From: Thalassotalea litorea
Lineage (GTDB): Bacteria; Pseudomonadota; Gammaproteobacteria; Enterobacterales; Alteromonadaceae
NCBI RefSeq assembly: GCF_005843925.1
Contig: NZ_VCBC01000004.1
Span: 186,001 to 250,000, forward strand
Direction: 5' to 3'
Length of the DNA stretch: 64,000 nucleotides
The stretch's first letter is position 1, and every line of letters starts with the position of its first letter. This document shows positions 9,630-18,077 of this stretch, piece by piece. The notes below the pieces were generated by a model that searched no databases, was not told the origin of the DNA, and worked only from the letters and a program-made list of their open reading frames with translations. The translations under genes were made by a program, and so were the position numbers.

Positions 9630-9656
9630 AAAAAAAAGCGGCTGGTAAGCCGCTTT
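9630..9656 (-). terminator. Terminator of the large S9 peptidase gene
   Basis: An AAAGCGGCT / AGCCGCTTT stem with a GGTA loop (9635-9656) is followed on the minus strand by a run of seven T. It sits 12 bases past the stop of the gene at 9668-12514 and separates the two S9 peptidase genes into independent units. Confidence 0.85.
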
Positions 9657-9667
9657 CATGGTTTTAG

Positions 9668-12514
9668 TTATTCACGGTAGGCCTCGCCTTCCGTCATCCA
9701 TTTTGGCGCCGGCTCGCCTTTGAGGAAGTGATCAAAGTATTGTTTCATTTTGATGGTGTAATCCACTTTATTGGGATACTTTTTCAAGTGATGCGGTTCA
9801 CCTTCATACTGTAACAAAATGACCTCTTTACCCAAACGACGCATCGCCAGATACATTTCTACACCCTGCTGCCATGGGACCGCATCATCAATATCGCCAA
9901 ACTGCATCAGCAACGGCGTGTTAATGCGGTCAGCGAAAAATACCGGTGAGTTTTCAATGTAAAGATCTCTGCGTTCGAATAAACTGGCGCCAATTCGGCT
10001 TTGCCCTTTTTCGTATTGAAATTGCCGCGCAAGACCGGTTCCTAAACGAATACCAGAATAAGCACTGGTCATATTGGCAACCGGCGCACCGGATACGGCT
10101 GCGGCAAACATATCGGTTTCGGTAATCGCAAACAAAGTCTGATAACCACTCCAGCTATGCCCGTGCAAACCAATGGCGTCTTTATCGGCAATACCCATAT
10201 CAATGATTTTCTGAATGCCGGGTAAAATTGACTTGTTGGTGGAATGACCAACAGTACCGATTTCAAAATGCACATCCGGTAGGAAAATCGCATAACCATT
10301 GGATGAATAAAATGGGAAGTTTGGACGATGATTCACGTTCATCGCGTTAAATTCATAGAGGCGCTGAGAAAATAGTCGATAGTAATAAACCAGTACTGGG
10401 TAGGTTTGTCCTTCGACATAGTTCGCCGGCTTTATCAATACACCTTGGTGGGCTTCTCCCATGGTCGACGTCCATTCAACCAACTCAGCATCTCCCCATA
10501 AAAACTCTTCTTTTTGCGGGTTAACCTCGGTCAGCTTTTTGGCGTTATCAAAGCCATGGTTGCTGACCCATAAATCAGGGAATTCATTAAAATCTTCACG
10601 AGTGTAAATAATCGCATCGGCGTCTTTGGCGGTGCTCAGATATTCAAACTTTTTGTTTTCTTCGACCAACTTTGTCAATTTATTGCTATTTAACGCCAGC
10701 TGATAAAAGCCAAAATTTTTCATTTGATCGTTGTAACTGGTTAATAACAAGGTTTGCGCTTCGTCAAACACATGATGATCTTCATCTTCGATATTGATGC
10801 GAAATTGCCGTTGCTCGACACGCCCCATATCACAGGTTAAACAATCTCGATCATCGCCGTCATAGGAGAAAAACCAGATATCGAATTTATCGTAGGCTAA
10901 GAAGCCTTGATCATCTTCAATCCAACCGGCAATACCATAGCCAGGCACATTTGACGGATAATCATGATCTTCATTGGCAAAACTTATCGGCATGTCCGCA
11001 GTTAAGTTGCGGTGACGATTCTTACGGCTGTCGTAAATCCAGAGATGACCATCATTGTAATACGCCACATACCGGCCAGATTCACTGACTTTCATATCAT
11101 TGTATGAGCTAAGTTTTTCTTTGATTAAGGTTTGCTCGCCATCATCGATATCGATTAAATAGAAATCACTGAAAAACCCTTCCCAGGTGCGTAGTTTTCG
11201 ATATTTCAAATCGCTGCTGGCTATTAAAGCCTGGTCATTTTCATTAATGCGCAGTTGTGGGATATCTTTGCTGGCTAAAGGCACGACTTTATTTTTAGCG
11301 ACATGGTATACCGCCGGATAAGTGTGCTTTTTATCACGATTATATTGAAACTTTTCGTTGGTCTTGATTAACGGGTCATCACCATGCCAAACCTGAAGTT
11401 GCTTTTGCTTGGTTAAACGCTCGATATCAAACAAATCGTCTTCGGTTTTTATTTTGGCCGGTTCTGCTGGTGCTTCCGGAAGCGACTTAAATCCAAAAAA
11501 CAGGCGTTTGTCATCCTGGCTCCAGGTAAGCTTGCTTACTGAAGGGATGTAAGGGTTGGCTAAGTCGGGCGCGCGCTTGCTGATGTCGACAGTTTTGGTT
11601 TTCGTTTTGTTTCTGGCGATTGAAACGAGTGCTAACTGGTGCTGGCGACGTTCCGTTTTTTCACTAAAATCCCCTTGCAGATATGCCAGGGTATTGCCTT
11701 GTTCATTCCAGCTTAATTGGCTGAAGCTGGCATTTTTTTGTTTCGCAATGGCATTGTTATTGGCACTTTCAAGGTTTCGTAAATATAAACCGTTGTCGCT
11801 ACCGTCTTCGCTGGAAGCGCTATACGCGAGCATAGGCTGCTGTGGAGAAAATTGATAGGCATCAACATGCTCAATGATTTGCTTTTCGCCATTGCGTAAA
11901 TCGACCAGGGTCAACGACTGATTAATTTGCTTTTTGTTATAAAGCTCGGGTGCCTCTTCTTTATCGTTAGCCGCAAGTTTGGCTTCTTCTGGCTCGATAG
12001 CCTCTGCATCTTCACTTGACGATGATGGCGTATCTTTGGCGTTGTCATCAGCCTTAATTGTCTGGGAGAAAGCTAGCCAATGAGAATTGAGGTGTAATTG
12101 AAAATCTTCAACGTCGAGGAAGTGGTGCTTTTCGCCAGTGATCAAATTAATCACCATCAGCTCATTTTTCAAATCTTTACGGGTTTTCTTAGTGGCTTTT
12201 TCCCGCGCAAGTAATGCTGGCGCTTGCGTGATGGCGATGTATTGGGAATTATCACTGAAATAGCCTGAGGTGCCACGAGCTACCTGATATCGTACGTCGC
12301 TGGTAACGGATTGCACATAATAGGTAGTGTTACCACGGTCTGGTTCAGCGGCATATGCCAGCCACTTTCCATTATTGGAAAGTCTGGCATCATCGATACT
12401 GCGAAATTTCATGATGTCGGTCACTGACAGAGGTCGTTGTTCACTCCGAACAATGAAACTGGCTGACAGAATTACTGTTATCAAGGCAGAGATAAATAGC
12501 GTTGATTTGCGCAT
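9668..12514 (-). CDS. Large S9 family peptidase / prolyl oligopeptidase, secreted
   Basis: The 948-residue protein starts with a signal peptide (MRKSTLFISALITVILSASF). A long propeller-like region follows (ARLSNNGKWLAYAAEPDRG near 43). An acidic low-complexity insert lies near 150-190. The C-terminal hydrolase domain covers about 680-935. The nucleophile elbow reads GHSWSGYQ (Ser787) where most relatives have GHSWGGYQ. FGDIDDAVPW and GEPHHL (His908) supply the acid and base. Its long N-terminal domain resembles the 900-plus-residue S9 peptidases of Alteromonadales. Substrate unknown, probably peptides imported across the outer membrane. Confidence 0.88.
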   Translation of the reverse strand: MRKSTLFISALITVILSASFIVRSEQRPLSVTDIMKFRSIDDARLSNNGKWLAYAAEPDRGNTTYYVQSVTSDVRYQVARGTSGYFSDNSQYIAITQAPALLAREKATKKTRKDLKNELMVINLITGEKHHFLDVEDFQLHLNSHWLAFSQTIKADDNAKDTPSSSSEDAEAIEPEEAKLAANDKEEAPELYNKKQINQSLTLVDLRNGEKQIIEHVDAYQFSPQQPMLAYSASSEDGSDNGLYLRNLESANNNAIAKQKNASFSQLSWNEQGNTLAYLQGDFSEKTERRQHQLALVSIARNKTKTKTVDISKRAPDLANPYIPSVSKLTWSQDDKRLFFGFKSLPEAPAEPAKIKTEDDLFDIERLTKQKQLQVWHGDDPLIKTNEKFQYNRDKKHTYPAVYHVAKNKVVPLASKDIPQLRINENDQALIASSDLKYRKLRTWEGFFSDFYLIDIDDGEQTLIKEKLSSYNDMKVSESGRYVAYYNDGHLWIYDSRKNRHRNLTADMPISFANEDHDYPSNVPGYGIAGWIEDDQGFLAYDKFDIWFFSYDGDDRDCLTCDMGRVEQRQFRINIEDEDHHVFDEAQTLLLTSYNDQMKNFGFYQLALNSNKLTKLVEENKKFEYLSTAKDADAIIYTREDFNEFPDLWVSNHGFDNAKKLTEVNPQKEEFLWGDAELVEWTSTMGEAHQGVLIKPANYVEGQTYPVLVYYYRLFSQRLYEFNAMNVNHRPNFPFYSSNGYAIFLPDVHFEIGTVGHSTNKSILPGIQKIIDMGIADKDAIGLHGHSWSGYQTLFAITETDMFAAAVSGAPVANMTSAYSGIRLGTGLARQFQYEKGQSRIGASLFERRDLYIENSPVFFADRINTPLLMQFGDIDDAVPWQQGVEMYLAMRRLGKEVILLQYEGEPHHLKKYPNKVDYTIKMKQYFDHFLKGEPAPKWMTEGEAYRE

Positions 12515-12680
12515 AAGCGTGATATTTGAACCCGTTTTTATTAGTTTAGCCCTGATTAAACTGGGTTGGTGGTGTTAAATCAACTTAAAACACGCCAAAT
12601 GTCGGTTTTTGACGATAAGATGCTGTAATTTTTGTTAAAGTATGGGGTAGTCATTGAGCTATGCATAATGTGGAAAGAAC

Positions 12681-13055
12681 GTGTATCAACGTGAGCAATT
12701 AGTTGGGGTTTGGCATCGCAGCGAAGATTTAGGTAAACAACAATTTAGTGAAATTGCTGAATTAACCGAAGATGGGCGATTCGTATTCACATTTTATACC
12801 TATAACCTGGAAGGGAAGTTGCTGTCTCAAATCAGTGAATTTGGAGATTGGGGCTTAGTCGCAGATATTCACTTTACGATCACAAACTCTGAGATTGAAC
12901 ATGATAGTGAATATCAGGCCGATCGCACGAATGCGGACAACTATCACGCTTATCGAGTATTGGAACTAACAACCAAACAATTTACCTATGAACACATCGT
13001 CAGCGGTGATAAATTTACCCTGCAACGAGTTTCGAAATCCGACAACCCTTGCTAA
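12681..13055 (+). CDS. Small cytoplasmic protein, lipocalin-like pattern
   Basis: The 124-residue protein starts at a GTG with GGAAAG just upstream; a TAA in frame five codons before rules out an earlier start. LVGVWHRSEDLG near the N-terminus followed by alternating strands (GRFVFTFYTYNLEGKL, FTYEHIVSGDKFTLQRV) looks like a small beta-barrel of the lipocalin-like type that begins LVGxW. There is no signal peptide. I do not know its function. Confidence 0.6.
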   Translation: MYQREQLVGVWHRSEDLGKQQFSEIAELTEDGRFVFTFYTYNLEGKLLSQISEFGDWGLVADIHFTITNSEIEHDSEYQADRTNADNYHAYRVLELTTKQFTYEHIVSGDKFTLQRVSKSDNPC

Positions 13056-13093
13056 GCTAGATAAAGCAGGATTAGAAAATTATCTAACTCGTT

Positions 13094-13159
13094 ATTTAGT
13101 ATCAGTTTAGTATGAGTTTTGTATAAATTTCGTATAACTTGGGTATAAGCTTCATATAA
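13094..13159 (+). repeat. Six degenerate 11-bp repeats carrying GTATAA
   Basis: Six consecutive 11-base units (13094, 13105, 13116, 13127, 13138, 13149) each end in a GTATNA-type hexamer: atttagtatca, gtttagtatga, gttttgtataa, atttcgtataa, cttgggtataa, gcttcatataa. The last contains TATAAT at 13155-13160 and lies 20 bases before the GTG of the RraB-like gene, so this is also its probable promoter region. Confidence 0.65.
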
Positions 13160-13179
13160 TAATCTTCGTAAGGTGCACC

Positions 13180-13530
13180 GTGGCTAGAGATCTTTCCAAA
13201 TATCCTTCTGACTCCAATGGCAATATGCTTTGGCATATGTTGCAAACCGGAGACAAATTGACAACTCCTCGAGAAATTCAATTTTCAGTGATTTTTCCAA
13301 GTCAGGAAAAAGCGCTGCAGTTTGGACAAATCCTGCTCGAAAATAACCAAAAATTATCCTTTTGTCCGTATTTAGATAATCCCGAACATCCATGGGAAAT
13401 CACCGCATACCCAGAAATGCCAGCGAGTTACGACAACATTATTGGTTATCAGATGTTGTTAGAAACCCATGCACGAAAATTCGATGGTATCTATGATGGT
13501 TGGTATTGTCCGCCGCACAGTTCTGAGTAA
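13180..13530 (+). CDS. RraB-domain protein (regulator of ribonuclease E activity B family)
   Basis: The 116-residue protein matches the RraB fold: FPSQEKALQFGQILLENN (residues 38-55), PWEITAYPEMPASYDNI and HARKFDGIYDGWYC at the end. RraB of E. coli binds RNase E and remodels degradosome activity. This protein lacks the long acidic C-tail of E. coli RraB, so it may be a stand-alone RraB-domain member with another partner. The GTG start has AAGGTG upstream. It is followed 28 bases later by a small zinc-ribbon gene, likely in one transcript. Confidence 0.75.
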   Translation: MARDLSKYPSDSNGNMLWHMLQTGDKLTTPREIQFSVIFPSQEKALQFGQILLENNQKLSFCPYLDNPEHPWEITAYPEMPASYDNIIGYQMLLETHARKFDGIYDGWYCPPHSSE

Positions 13531-13558
13531 TTCCAGAATAACCCCAGAGAAGTTTTGA

Positions 13559-13768
13559 ATGGATCGAAATCAACTAAAACAATTAAATAAATTATCCGCA
13601 AAATCTTATAATGACCAAAAAGCCCTGATTAAGCGCATTTTGATGGGCAAGCCTGCAAAATGTCCGACTTGTCAGCAAAATCTGCAATTTTTGGAAACCC
13701 AGGATAGCAAGGGCGCGACAATCCGTTGTCGGCAAGGATGTACTGATATCGAATTAGATATCAGTTAA
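13559..13768 (+). CDS. Small zinc-ribbon-like protein (69 aa)
   Basis: A basic helical N-terminus (MDRNQLKQLNKLSAKSYND) precedes CPTC at about 40-43 and CRQGC near 57-61, spaced as two halves of a zinc ribbon. No other domain fits in the length. Position directly after the RraB-like gene suggests co-expression. Basic charge plus a possible zinc knuckle hints at nucleic-acid binding, which is inference. Family not recognised. Confidence 0.65.
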   Translation: MDRNQLKQLNKLSAKSYNDQKALIKRILMGKPAKCPTCQQNLQFLETQDSKGATIRCRQGCTDIELDIS

Positions 13769-13807
13769 GCTTTCTCTATTGTCAGTCGATATTATTTGGC
13801 CTGCCCT

Positions 13808-14425
13808 ATGTCTGAGATACAAATCGTCCGCGTTACGCCGGCATTGGTGGCAAGCCAATTATCGGCATTGGTAGAACTGATCTACAGCTCTGGTCCAGTA
13901 GCATTTGATTATGTGTTTACCGATGGCAGAAAATTTTTACATTACAGCGTCAATAAAGGACGTAGCCAGTTCGGTTTTCAAAACCATTATGTTGCCCTTA
14001 TCGATGGTGTTATTGTCGGTTCAGTGGCCTGCTTTGATCGTCAGCAACTGATAAAAATGGAAGTGGGTTGCATACTCGACATGCTGAGTGTCTGTCGCTG
14101 GAACTTCCCGATTGCCGCCAAACGCGGTCTGGCTTTTGAATGTATTGTGCCCAAACCTGAGGCTAATGCCCTTTATCTGGCTCATCTTGGGGTCGTTAAA
14201 AACCTGCGCGGACAAGGGATCGGTCAACAACTCATTGAGTTTGTCCAGCAACAAGCAATATCAGAGAATTATCAATCTGTAGTCTTAGATGTTGCCCATA
14301 GCAATCCCAAAGCCGAGCAGTTGTATCTGCGCCAGGGCTTTGAAAAAATTGCAAGCCGTGAATCGAATATAGCGCCCGTGGTTGGCCATAACCGGTTACG
14401 GAAATTGGTGCTAAACCAATGTTAA
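13808..14425 (+). CDS. GNAT family N-acetyltransferase
   Basis: The 205-residue protein has the acetyl-CoA signature HLGVVKNLRGQGIGQQLIEFVQ (Q/RxxGxG/A type) near 123-144. This is followed by SVVLDVAHSNPKAEQLYLRQGFEKI, the typical end of the GNAT fold. I start it at ATG 13808; the frame is open to a TTG 12 bases earlier. No strong ribosome site is visible for either. Substrate unknown. Confidence 0.88.
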   Translation: MSEIQIVRVTPALVASQLSALVELIYSSGPVAFDYVFTDGRKFLHYSVNKGRSQFGFQNHYVALIDGVIVGSVACFDRQQLIKMEVGCILDMLSVCRWNFPIAAKRGLAFECIVPKPEANALYLAHLGVVKNLRGQGIGQQLIEFVQQQAISENYQSVVLDVAHSNPKAEQLYLRQGFEKIASRESNIAPVVGHNRLRKLVLNQC

Positions 14426-14474
14426 GCATGTACCTGGCGGTAATTAGAATCGTACCCATTACGCTACGAATGAC

Positions 14475-15080
14475 ATGAACTACCTGGCTCATTTATACCT
14501 TGCCAAAACCAATCGGGATTCGCTTACCGGCAATCTCATGGGAGATTTTTGTCAGGGATTGGATATCAAGCAACTCCCTCTCGCTGTGCAACTTGGCATT
14601 CATAATCACCGCAGCATTGATCGTTTTACCGATAGTCACCCAAAGGTACGAGCATTGAAATCCTGTTTGCCACCACAATTGCAAAGGTTTTCGGGGATTA
14701 TTTCTGATGTGGTATTTGATCATTTTCTAGCGTTGCAATGGCAGCAGTTTAGTGACAAAAATTTCCTGGAATTTCGCCAACACAGCTATCAAAAGTTAGC
14801 ACAGGGTTATCCTTTAATGCCTGAAAAAATGCAAATTATGGTTGAGCGAATGATTTCTCAGGATTGGTTAAGTGGCTATCAGGATTTCGCCAATGTTGAC
14901 CGGGCGCTACAAGGGATTGGTCGGCGAATGCGTTTTGCCAACCCACTAGATGCGGCGATCGCTCCTGTGCAGGCTCGGTATGAACTGTACCGAGCCAGTT
15001 TTGAATGCTTTTTTCCTCAATTGATTGCCCATGTACAAAGGCAAAATATTGAGGGCGAAGACGAGGGTGATGAAAGTTAA
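14475..15080 (+). CDS. acpH: Acyl carrier protein phosphodiesterase (AcpH)
   Basis: The 201-residue enzyme matches AcpH/DUF479: MNYLAHLYLA at the N-terminus, GNLMGDFCQG (residues 19-28), HNHRSIDRFTDSHP and DVVFDHFLALQW. The conserved His and Asp residues form the metal site of this HD-like phosphodiesterase. It removes 4'-phosphopantetheine from holo-ACP in the cytoplasm. Length equals that of the E. coli protein (about 193). It converges on the nitroreductase gene. Confidence 0.93.
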   Translation: MNYLAHLYLAKTNRDSLTGNLMGDFCQGLDIKQLPLAVQLGIHNHRSIDRFTDSHPKVRALKSCLPPQLQRFSGIISDVVFDHFLALQWQQFSDKNFLEFRQHSYQKLAQGYPLMPEKMQIMVERMISQDWLSGYQDFANVDRALQGIGRRMRFANPLDAAIAPVQARYELYRASFECFFPQLIAHVQRQNIEGEDEGDES

Positions 15081-15100
15081 TGCTGCGCCCAAAAGACTCG

Positions 15101-15775
15101 TTAGATAAACGTAGCGATATCTTTCAGGCTTTTTTTGACCAAGGCATGCTCAGGTACGGTGGCGTCATCCGCGGGATAACCTGCAATAATCAGCATATAC
15201 GGCCGTTCATTATCATCTCGATTACAGACTTTGCTTAAAAATGACATGGGCTTGGGCGTATGGGTTAAGGTAACTAAGCCACTGTGGTGCAGGGCATTTA
15301 ACAGAAAGCCTGTAGCCAGACCAACGGATTCATGGACGTAGTAATTCGTATTTTTTTCATCGGCATGAATTCCCCCTTTTTTCTGACTAAACACTGCGAT
15401 CAACCAGGGAGCGTGTTCCAAATATGGTTTGTTAGAATCCGTCCCTAAGGGCTTTAATGCTTCTAACCATTCATCACCTGCACGGCCTTGATAAAAACTT
15501 TGCTCTAAGGCTTCGGCCTGTTCTCGAATTTGTTTTTTTACATGTGCGGATTCAATGGCTACGAAATGCCAGGGCTGGTGGTTCGCACCACTTGGTGCTC
15601 TACCTGCCGCTTTAATGCAGTTTTCAATAATCGCTTTATCAACCGCGCGTTCGCTAAATTTGCGAACCGAATGGCGACGCTTGATATCGTCATAGAACTG
15701 CGCTGAACGCGCTAACATTTCAGCGGGTGGATATTCAATGTAATCAGTGAGCGGTGCGTTTTCGTGGTCTTTCAT
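15101..15775 (-). CDS. Nitroreductase-fold flavoprotein, iodotyrosine-deiodinase-like
   Basis: The 224-residue protein has RRHSVRKFSERAV (about 34-46) for FMN phosphate binding, AAGRAPSGANHQPWHFV (about 55-71), and LGxATGFLL-type helices in the middle (SVGLATGFLLNALHH). The N-terminal motif YPPAEMLARSAQFYDDIKRR is the pattern seen in iodotyrosine deiodinase (IYD) relatives rather than in NfsB-type nitroreductases. FMN-dependent reduction is expected. Whether it dehalogenates aromatic compounds in sea water is inference. Confidence 0.85.
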   Translation of the reverse strand: MKDHENAPLTDYIEYPPAEMLARSAQFYDDIKRRHSVRKFSERAVDKAIIENCIKAAGRAPSGANHQPWHFVAIESAHVKKQIREQAEALEQSFYQGRAGDEWLEALKPLGTDSNKPYLEHAPWLIAVFSQKKGGIHADEKNTNYYVHESVGLATGFLLNALHHSGLVTLTHTPKPMSFLSKVCNRDDNERPYMLIIAGYPADDATVPEHALVKKSLKDIATFI

Positions 15776-15913
15776 TCAGGACTCTTATTGGACGGGTTAA
15801 CTGGCATGGATATAAGCATACCCATAACTGAATTATTGAACAATAATTGTCGCAAGAAATATCAATAATGGATGTTTCCTGATACTCTTATGTCTTTGCT
15901 CCCATAGACTTTT

Positions 15914-17104
15914 ATGACCGTTATGACTCAGCCTGCATCTTCTTCCTGGCGTACTCCTTTTGTCTTTTTAATTGTTTCCTCGGTCATCATGACCTTAAGC
16001 TTTTCGGGTTGGCAGGCGTTGTTAAATAACTTCACCATTGAAGCCGCGGATTTCACCGGTGCCGAAATCGGTATGTTGCAGTCATTGCGTGAAATCCCCG
16101 GCTTTCTTGCCTTTACTGCGGTATTTCTGTTGTTGGTTATCAAAGAGCAACACTTTGCTCTGGTCTCTTTATGTTTGCTAACCGTTGGGGTCGCAATTAC
16201 GGGCTTCTTTCCATTCGAATACGGTTTGTATGCCACTACGGTGTTGATGTCGATAGGTTTTCATTACTTTGAAACGGTTAACCAATCCTTAAGTCTGCAA
16301 TGGTTTTCTAAACAGGAAGCACCGGCAAAATTGGGGAAGTTATTGTCGATTAAATCCATTGCGGCACTCGTCGTATATGGTTTTATTTATATCGCGTTTG
16401 AATATTTATCAATGCCTTTTGCCACCGCCTATTTAATTCTTGGTGGCTTAGGGCTCGCCCTTACCGCCTGGTTATGGCTGTACATGCCGTTGTTTCCGGT
16501 GAAAGTGGCGCAACACAAACATATCGTGTTGCGTAAACGTTATTCTCTGTATTACTTTTTGACTTTTTTAAGTGGTGCCAGACGTCAGATATTTGTGGTA
16601 TTTGCCGGCTTTATGATGGTGGAAAAATTTGGCTATTCGGTCGCAGACATCACCTTGCTGTATATGCTCAATCATGTTTTGAATATTTATATCGCGCCAA
16701 AGGTCGGCCAATGGATTGGGAAAGTTGGTGAGCGTAAAGCACTCACGTTGGAATACATCGGTTTGATCATTGTTTTTACTGGCTATGGTTTAGTCGAAAA
16801 CGCTTACGTTGCAGCAGGTTTGTATGTGATTGATCATATCTTTTTTGCGATGGCGATTGCGATTAAAACCTATTTTCAAAAGATTGCCGATCCTGCTGAT
16901 ATCGCTTCGAATGCTGGCGTCAGCTTTACCATTAATCATATTGCGGCGGTGGTGATACCTGCATCGTTTGGTTTGATGTGGCTAGTCGAGCCTTCCTGGG
17001 TTTTTTATAGTGGTGCAGCAATTGCAACATGTTCACTGATTGCCAGTCAGTGGGTGAGAATCACACCTGCGCCGGAGCAAGCACAATTACAGGCAGCTAA
17101 CTAA
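15914..17104 (+). CDS. MFS transporter, 12 membrane segments
   Basis: The 396-residue protein has about twelve hydrophobic helices, a central cytoplasmic loop (VKVAQHKHIVLRKRYSL near 196-212) and helix-start motifs such as GKVGERKALTLEYIG typical of the major facilitator superfamily. It has no substrate-specific motif that I recognise. The ATG at 15914 is the first; a second ATG lies three codons later. It stands alone. Confidence 0.85.
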   Translation: MTVMTQPASSSWRTPFVFLIVSSVIMTLSFSGWQALLNNFTIEAADFTGAEIGMLQSLREIPGFLAFTAVFLLLVIKEQHFALVSLCLLTVGVAITGFFPFEYGLYATTVLMSIGFHYFETVNQSLSLQWFSKQEAPAKLGKLLSIKSIAALVVYGFIYIAFEYLSMPFATAYLILGGLGLALTAWLWLYMPLFPVKVAQHKHIVLRKRYSLYYFLTFLSGARRQIFVVFAGFMMVEKFGYSVADITLLYMLNHVLNIYIAPKVGQWIGKVGERKALTLEYIGLIIVFTGYGLVENAYVAAGLYVIDHIFFAMAIAIKTYFQKIADPADIASNAGVSFTINHIAAVVIPASFGLMWLVEPSWVFYSGAAIATCSLIASQWVRITPAPEQAQLQAAN

Positions 17105-17250
17105 AAAAGAACAGTTATTCACGTGTGGCTTTAAGGGCCAAGATTAAAAAAACTGGTAATTGAACGTGAGCCAATTAAGCCTGAAGCGATTAAGCATTCG
17201 CCATCAGGCATTCAATACGAGCGTAATCTTAGGGTAATTTTTGTGTTTGC

Positions 17251-17631
17251 TTAGTCGCTTGATTTTGACAATATCGTTTGTGTCCAGGCAACGGCTTCAG
17301 GTAAAGAATGGAAGCTGCTGGTTTTTATTCGTTTGGGTAGGAAACCCGGCAGTGGACTGATTCTGGTCTTTAGTGAATCTTTGTATGTTACCCATGCAAT
17401 GCATTTGAAATTGGAAAAATCCTCCAGTAAATTGTGGATAAATTCCGGGTGGCTTGAATAGCTGTTAACACGATCTGATATCCAGCCAAAATCCGAGGTG
17501 TATTTTTCAGCAAGAAATCGATAGATAAATATTGCTTCTTGTAAGCCAGGATCACTTCCTTCAAAGTATTTCGCGATCACATAATTTTCATGAAGTTCAT
17601 AAATTGCATTGTTTGACTTAATTGATTCCAT
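17251..17631 (-). CDS. Paralogue 2 of a tandem pair, possible STAS/SpoIIAA-like fold
   Basis: The 126-residue protein is clearly related to its neighbour at 17656-18039: both share EGSDxGLxEA, FGWISDRxNSYS, CxAWVTY and a final AVxWTxxxL. The alternation of strand and helix and the closing SLPEAVAWTQTIL resemble bacterial STAS/SpoIIAA-like domains whose last helix reads EAxxWL. That fold is an inference. No signal peptide or membrane segment. It lies 24 bases after the stop of the first copy and is probably co-transcribed. Confidence 0.65.
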   Translation of the reverse strand: MESIKSNNAIYELHENYVIAKYFEGSDPGLQEAIFIYRFLAEKYTSDFGWISDRVNSYSSHPEFIHNLLEDFSNFKCIAWVTYKDSLKTRISPLPGFLPKRIKTSSFHSLPEAVAWTQTILSKSSD

Positions 17632-17655
17632 AGACTTTCTCAGTGCAAGGGAAGC

Positions 17656-18039
17656 TTACTCTGATGGCAACGTATTTAGGTAAGATTTAGTCCAGATCAC
17701 CGCTTCAGCTAAAGATTCAAATGATTTCTTTTCTATGCTTTCGGGGATAAATCCAGAAAGTTTGCTAACCTCGGTTTTTATTGCGCATCCATATGTGACC
17801 CATGCCATACACTTTAAGTGATCAAAATCTTCCAATACCCCTTCGATAAATTTTGGCTGAATCGAGTAGCTGTTGATACGATCCGATATCCAGCCAAATT
17901 TTCCGGTAAATTTATCCGCTAGCAGGGCACGTACAAGAACCGCTTCTTCAAGCCCCTGATCGCTACCTTCGGCAAAGCGCGCGATGATAAAATCTTGATG
18001 AATTTCAAAGGTTGCATTATCAACCTCGATTATTTCCAT
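17656..18039 (-). CDS. Paralogue 1 of a tandem pair, possible STAS/SpoIIAA-like fold
   Basis: The 127-residue protein reads MEIIEVDNATFEIHQDFIIA, then EGSDQGLEEAVLV, FGWISDRINSYS, LKCMAWVTYG and SLAEAVIWTKSYL. It aligns over its whole length with the downstream gene, so the pair arose by tandem duplication. The conserved WISDR and AWVTY segments mark the likely functional surface. The aminotransferase gene lies 38 bases upstream in the same direction and may head the operon. Confidence 0.65.
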   Translation of the reverse strand: MEIIEVDNATFEIHQDFIIARFAEGSDQGLEEAVLVRALLADKFTGKFGWISDRINSYSIQPKFIEGVLEDFDHLKCMAWVTYGCAIKTEVSKLSGFIPESIEKKSFESLAEAVIWTKSYLNTLPSE

Positions 18040-18077
18040 ACCAGCCTTCCTGTAAACAATTGGTCATGTTGCATTGC

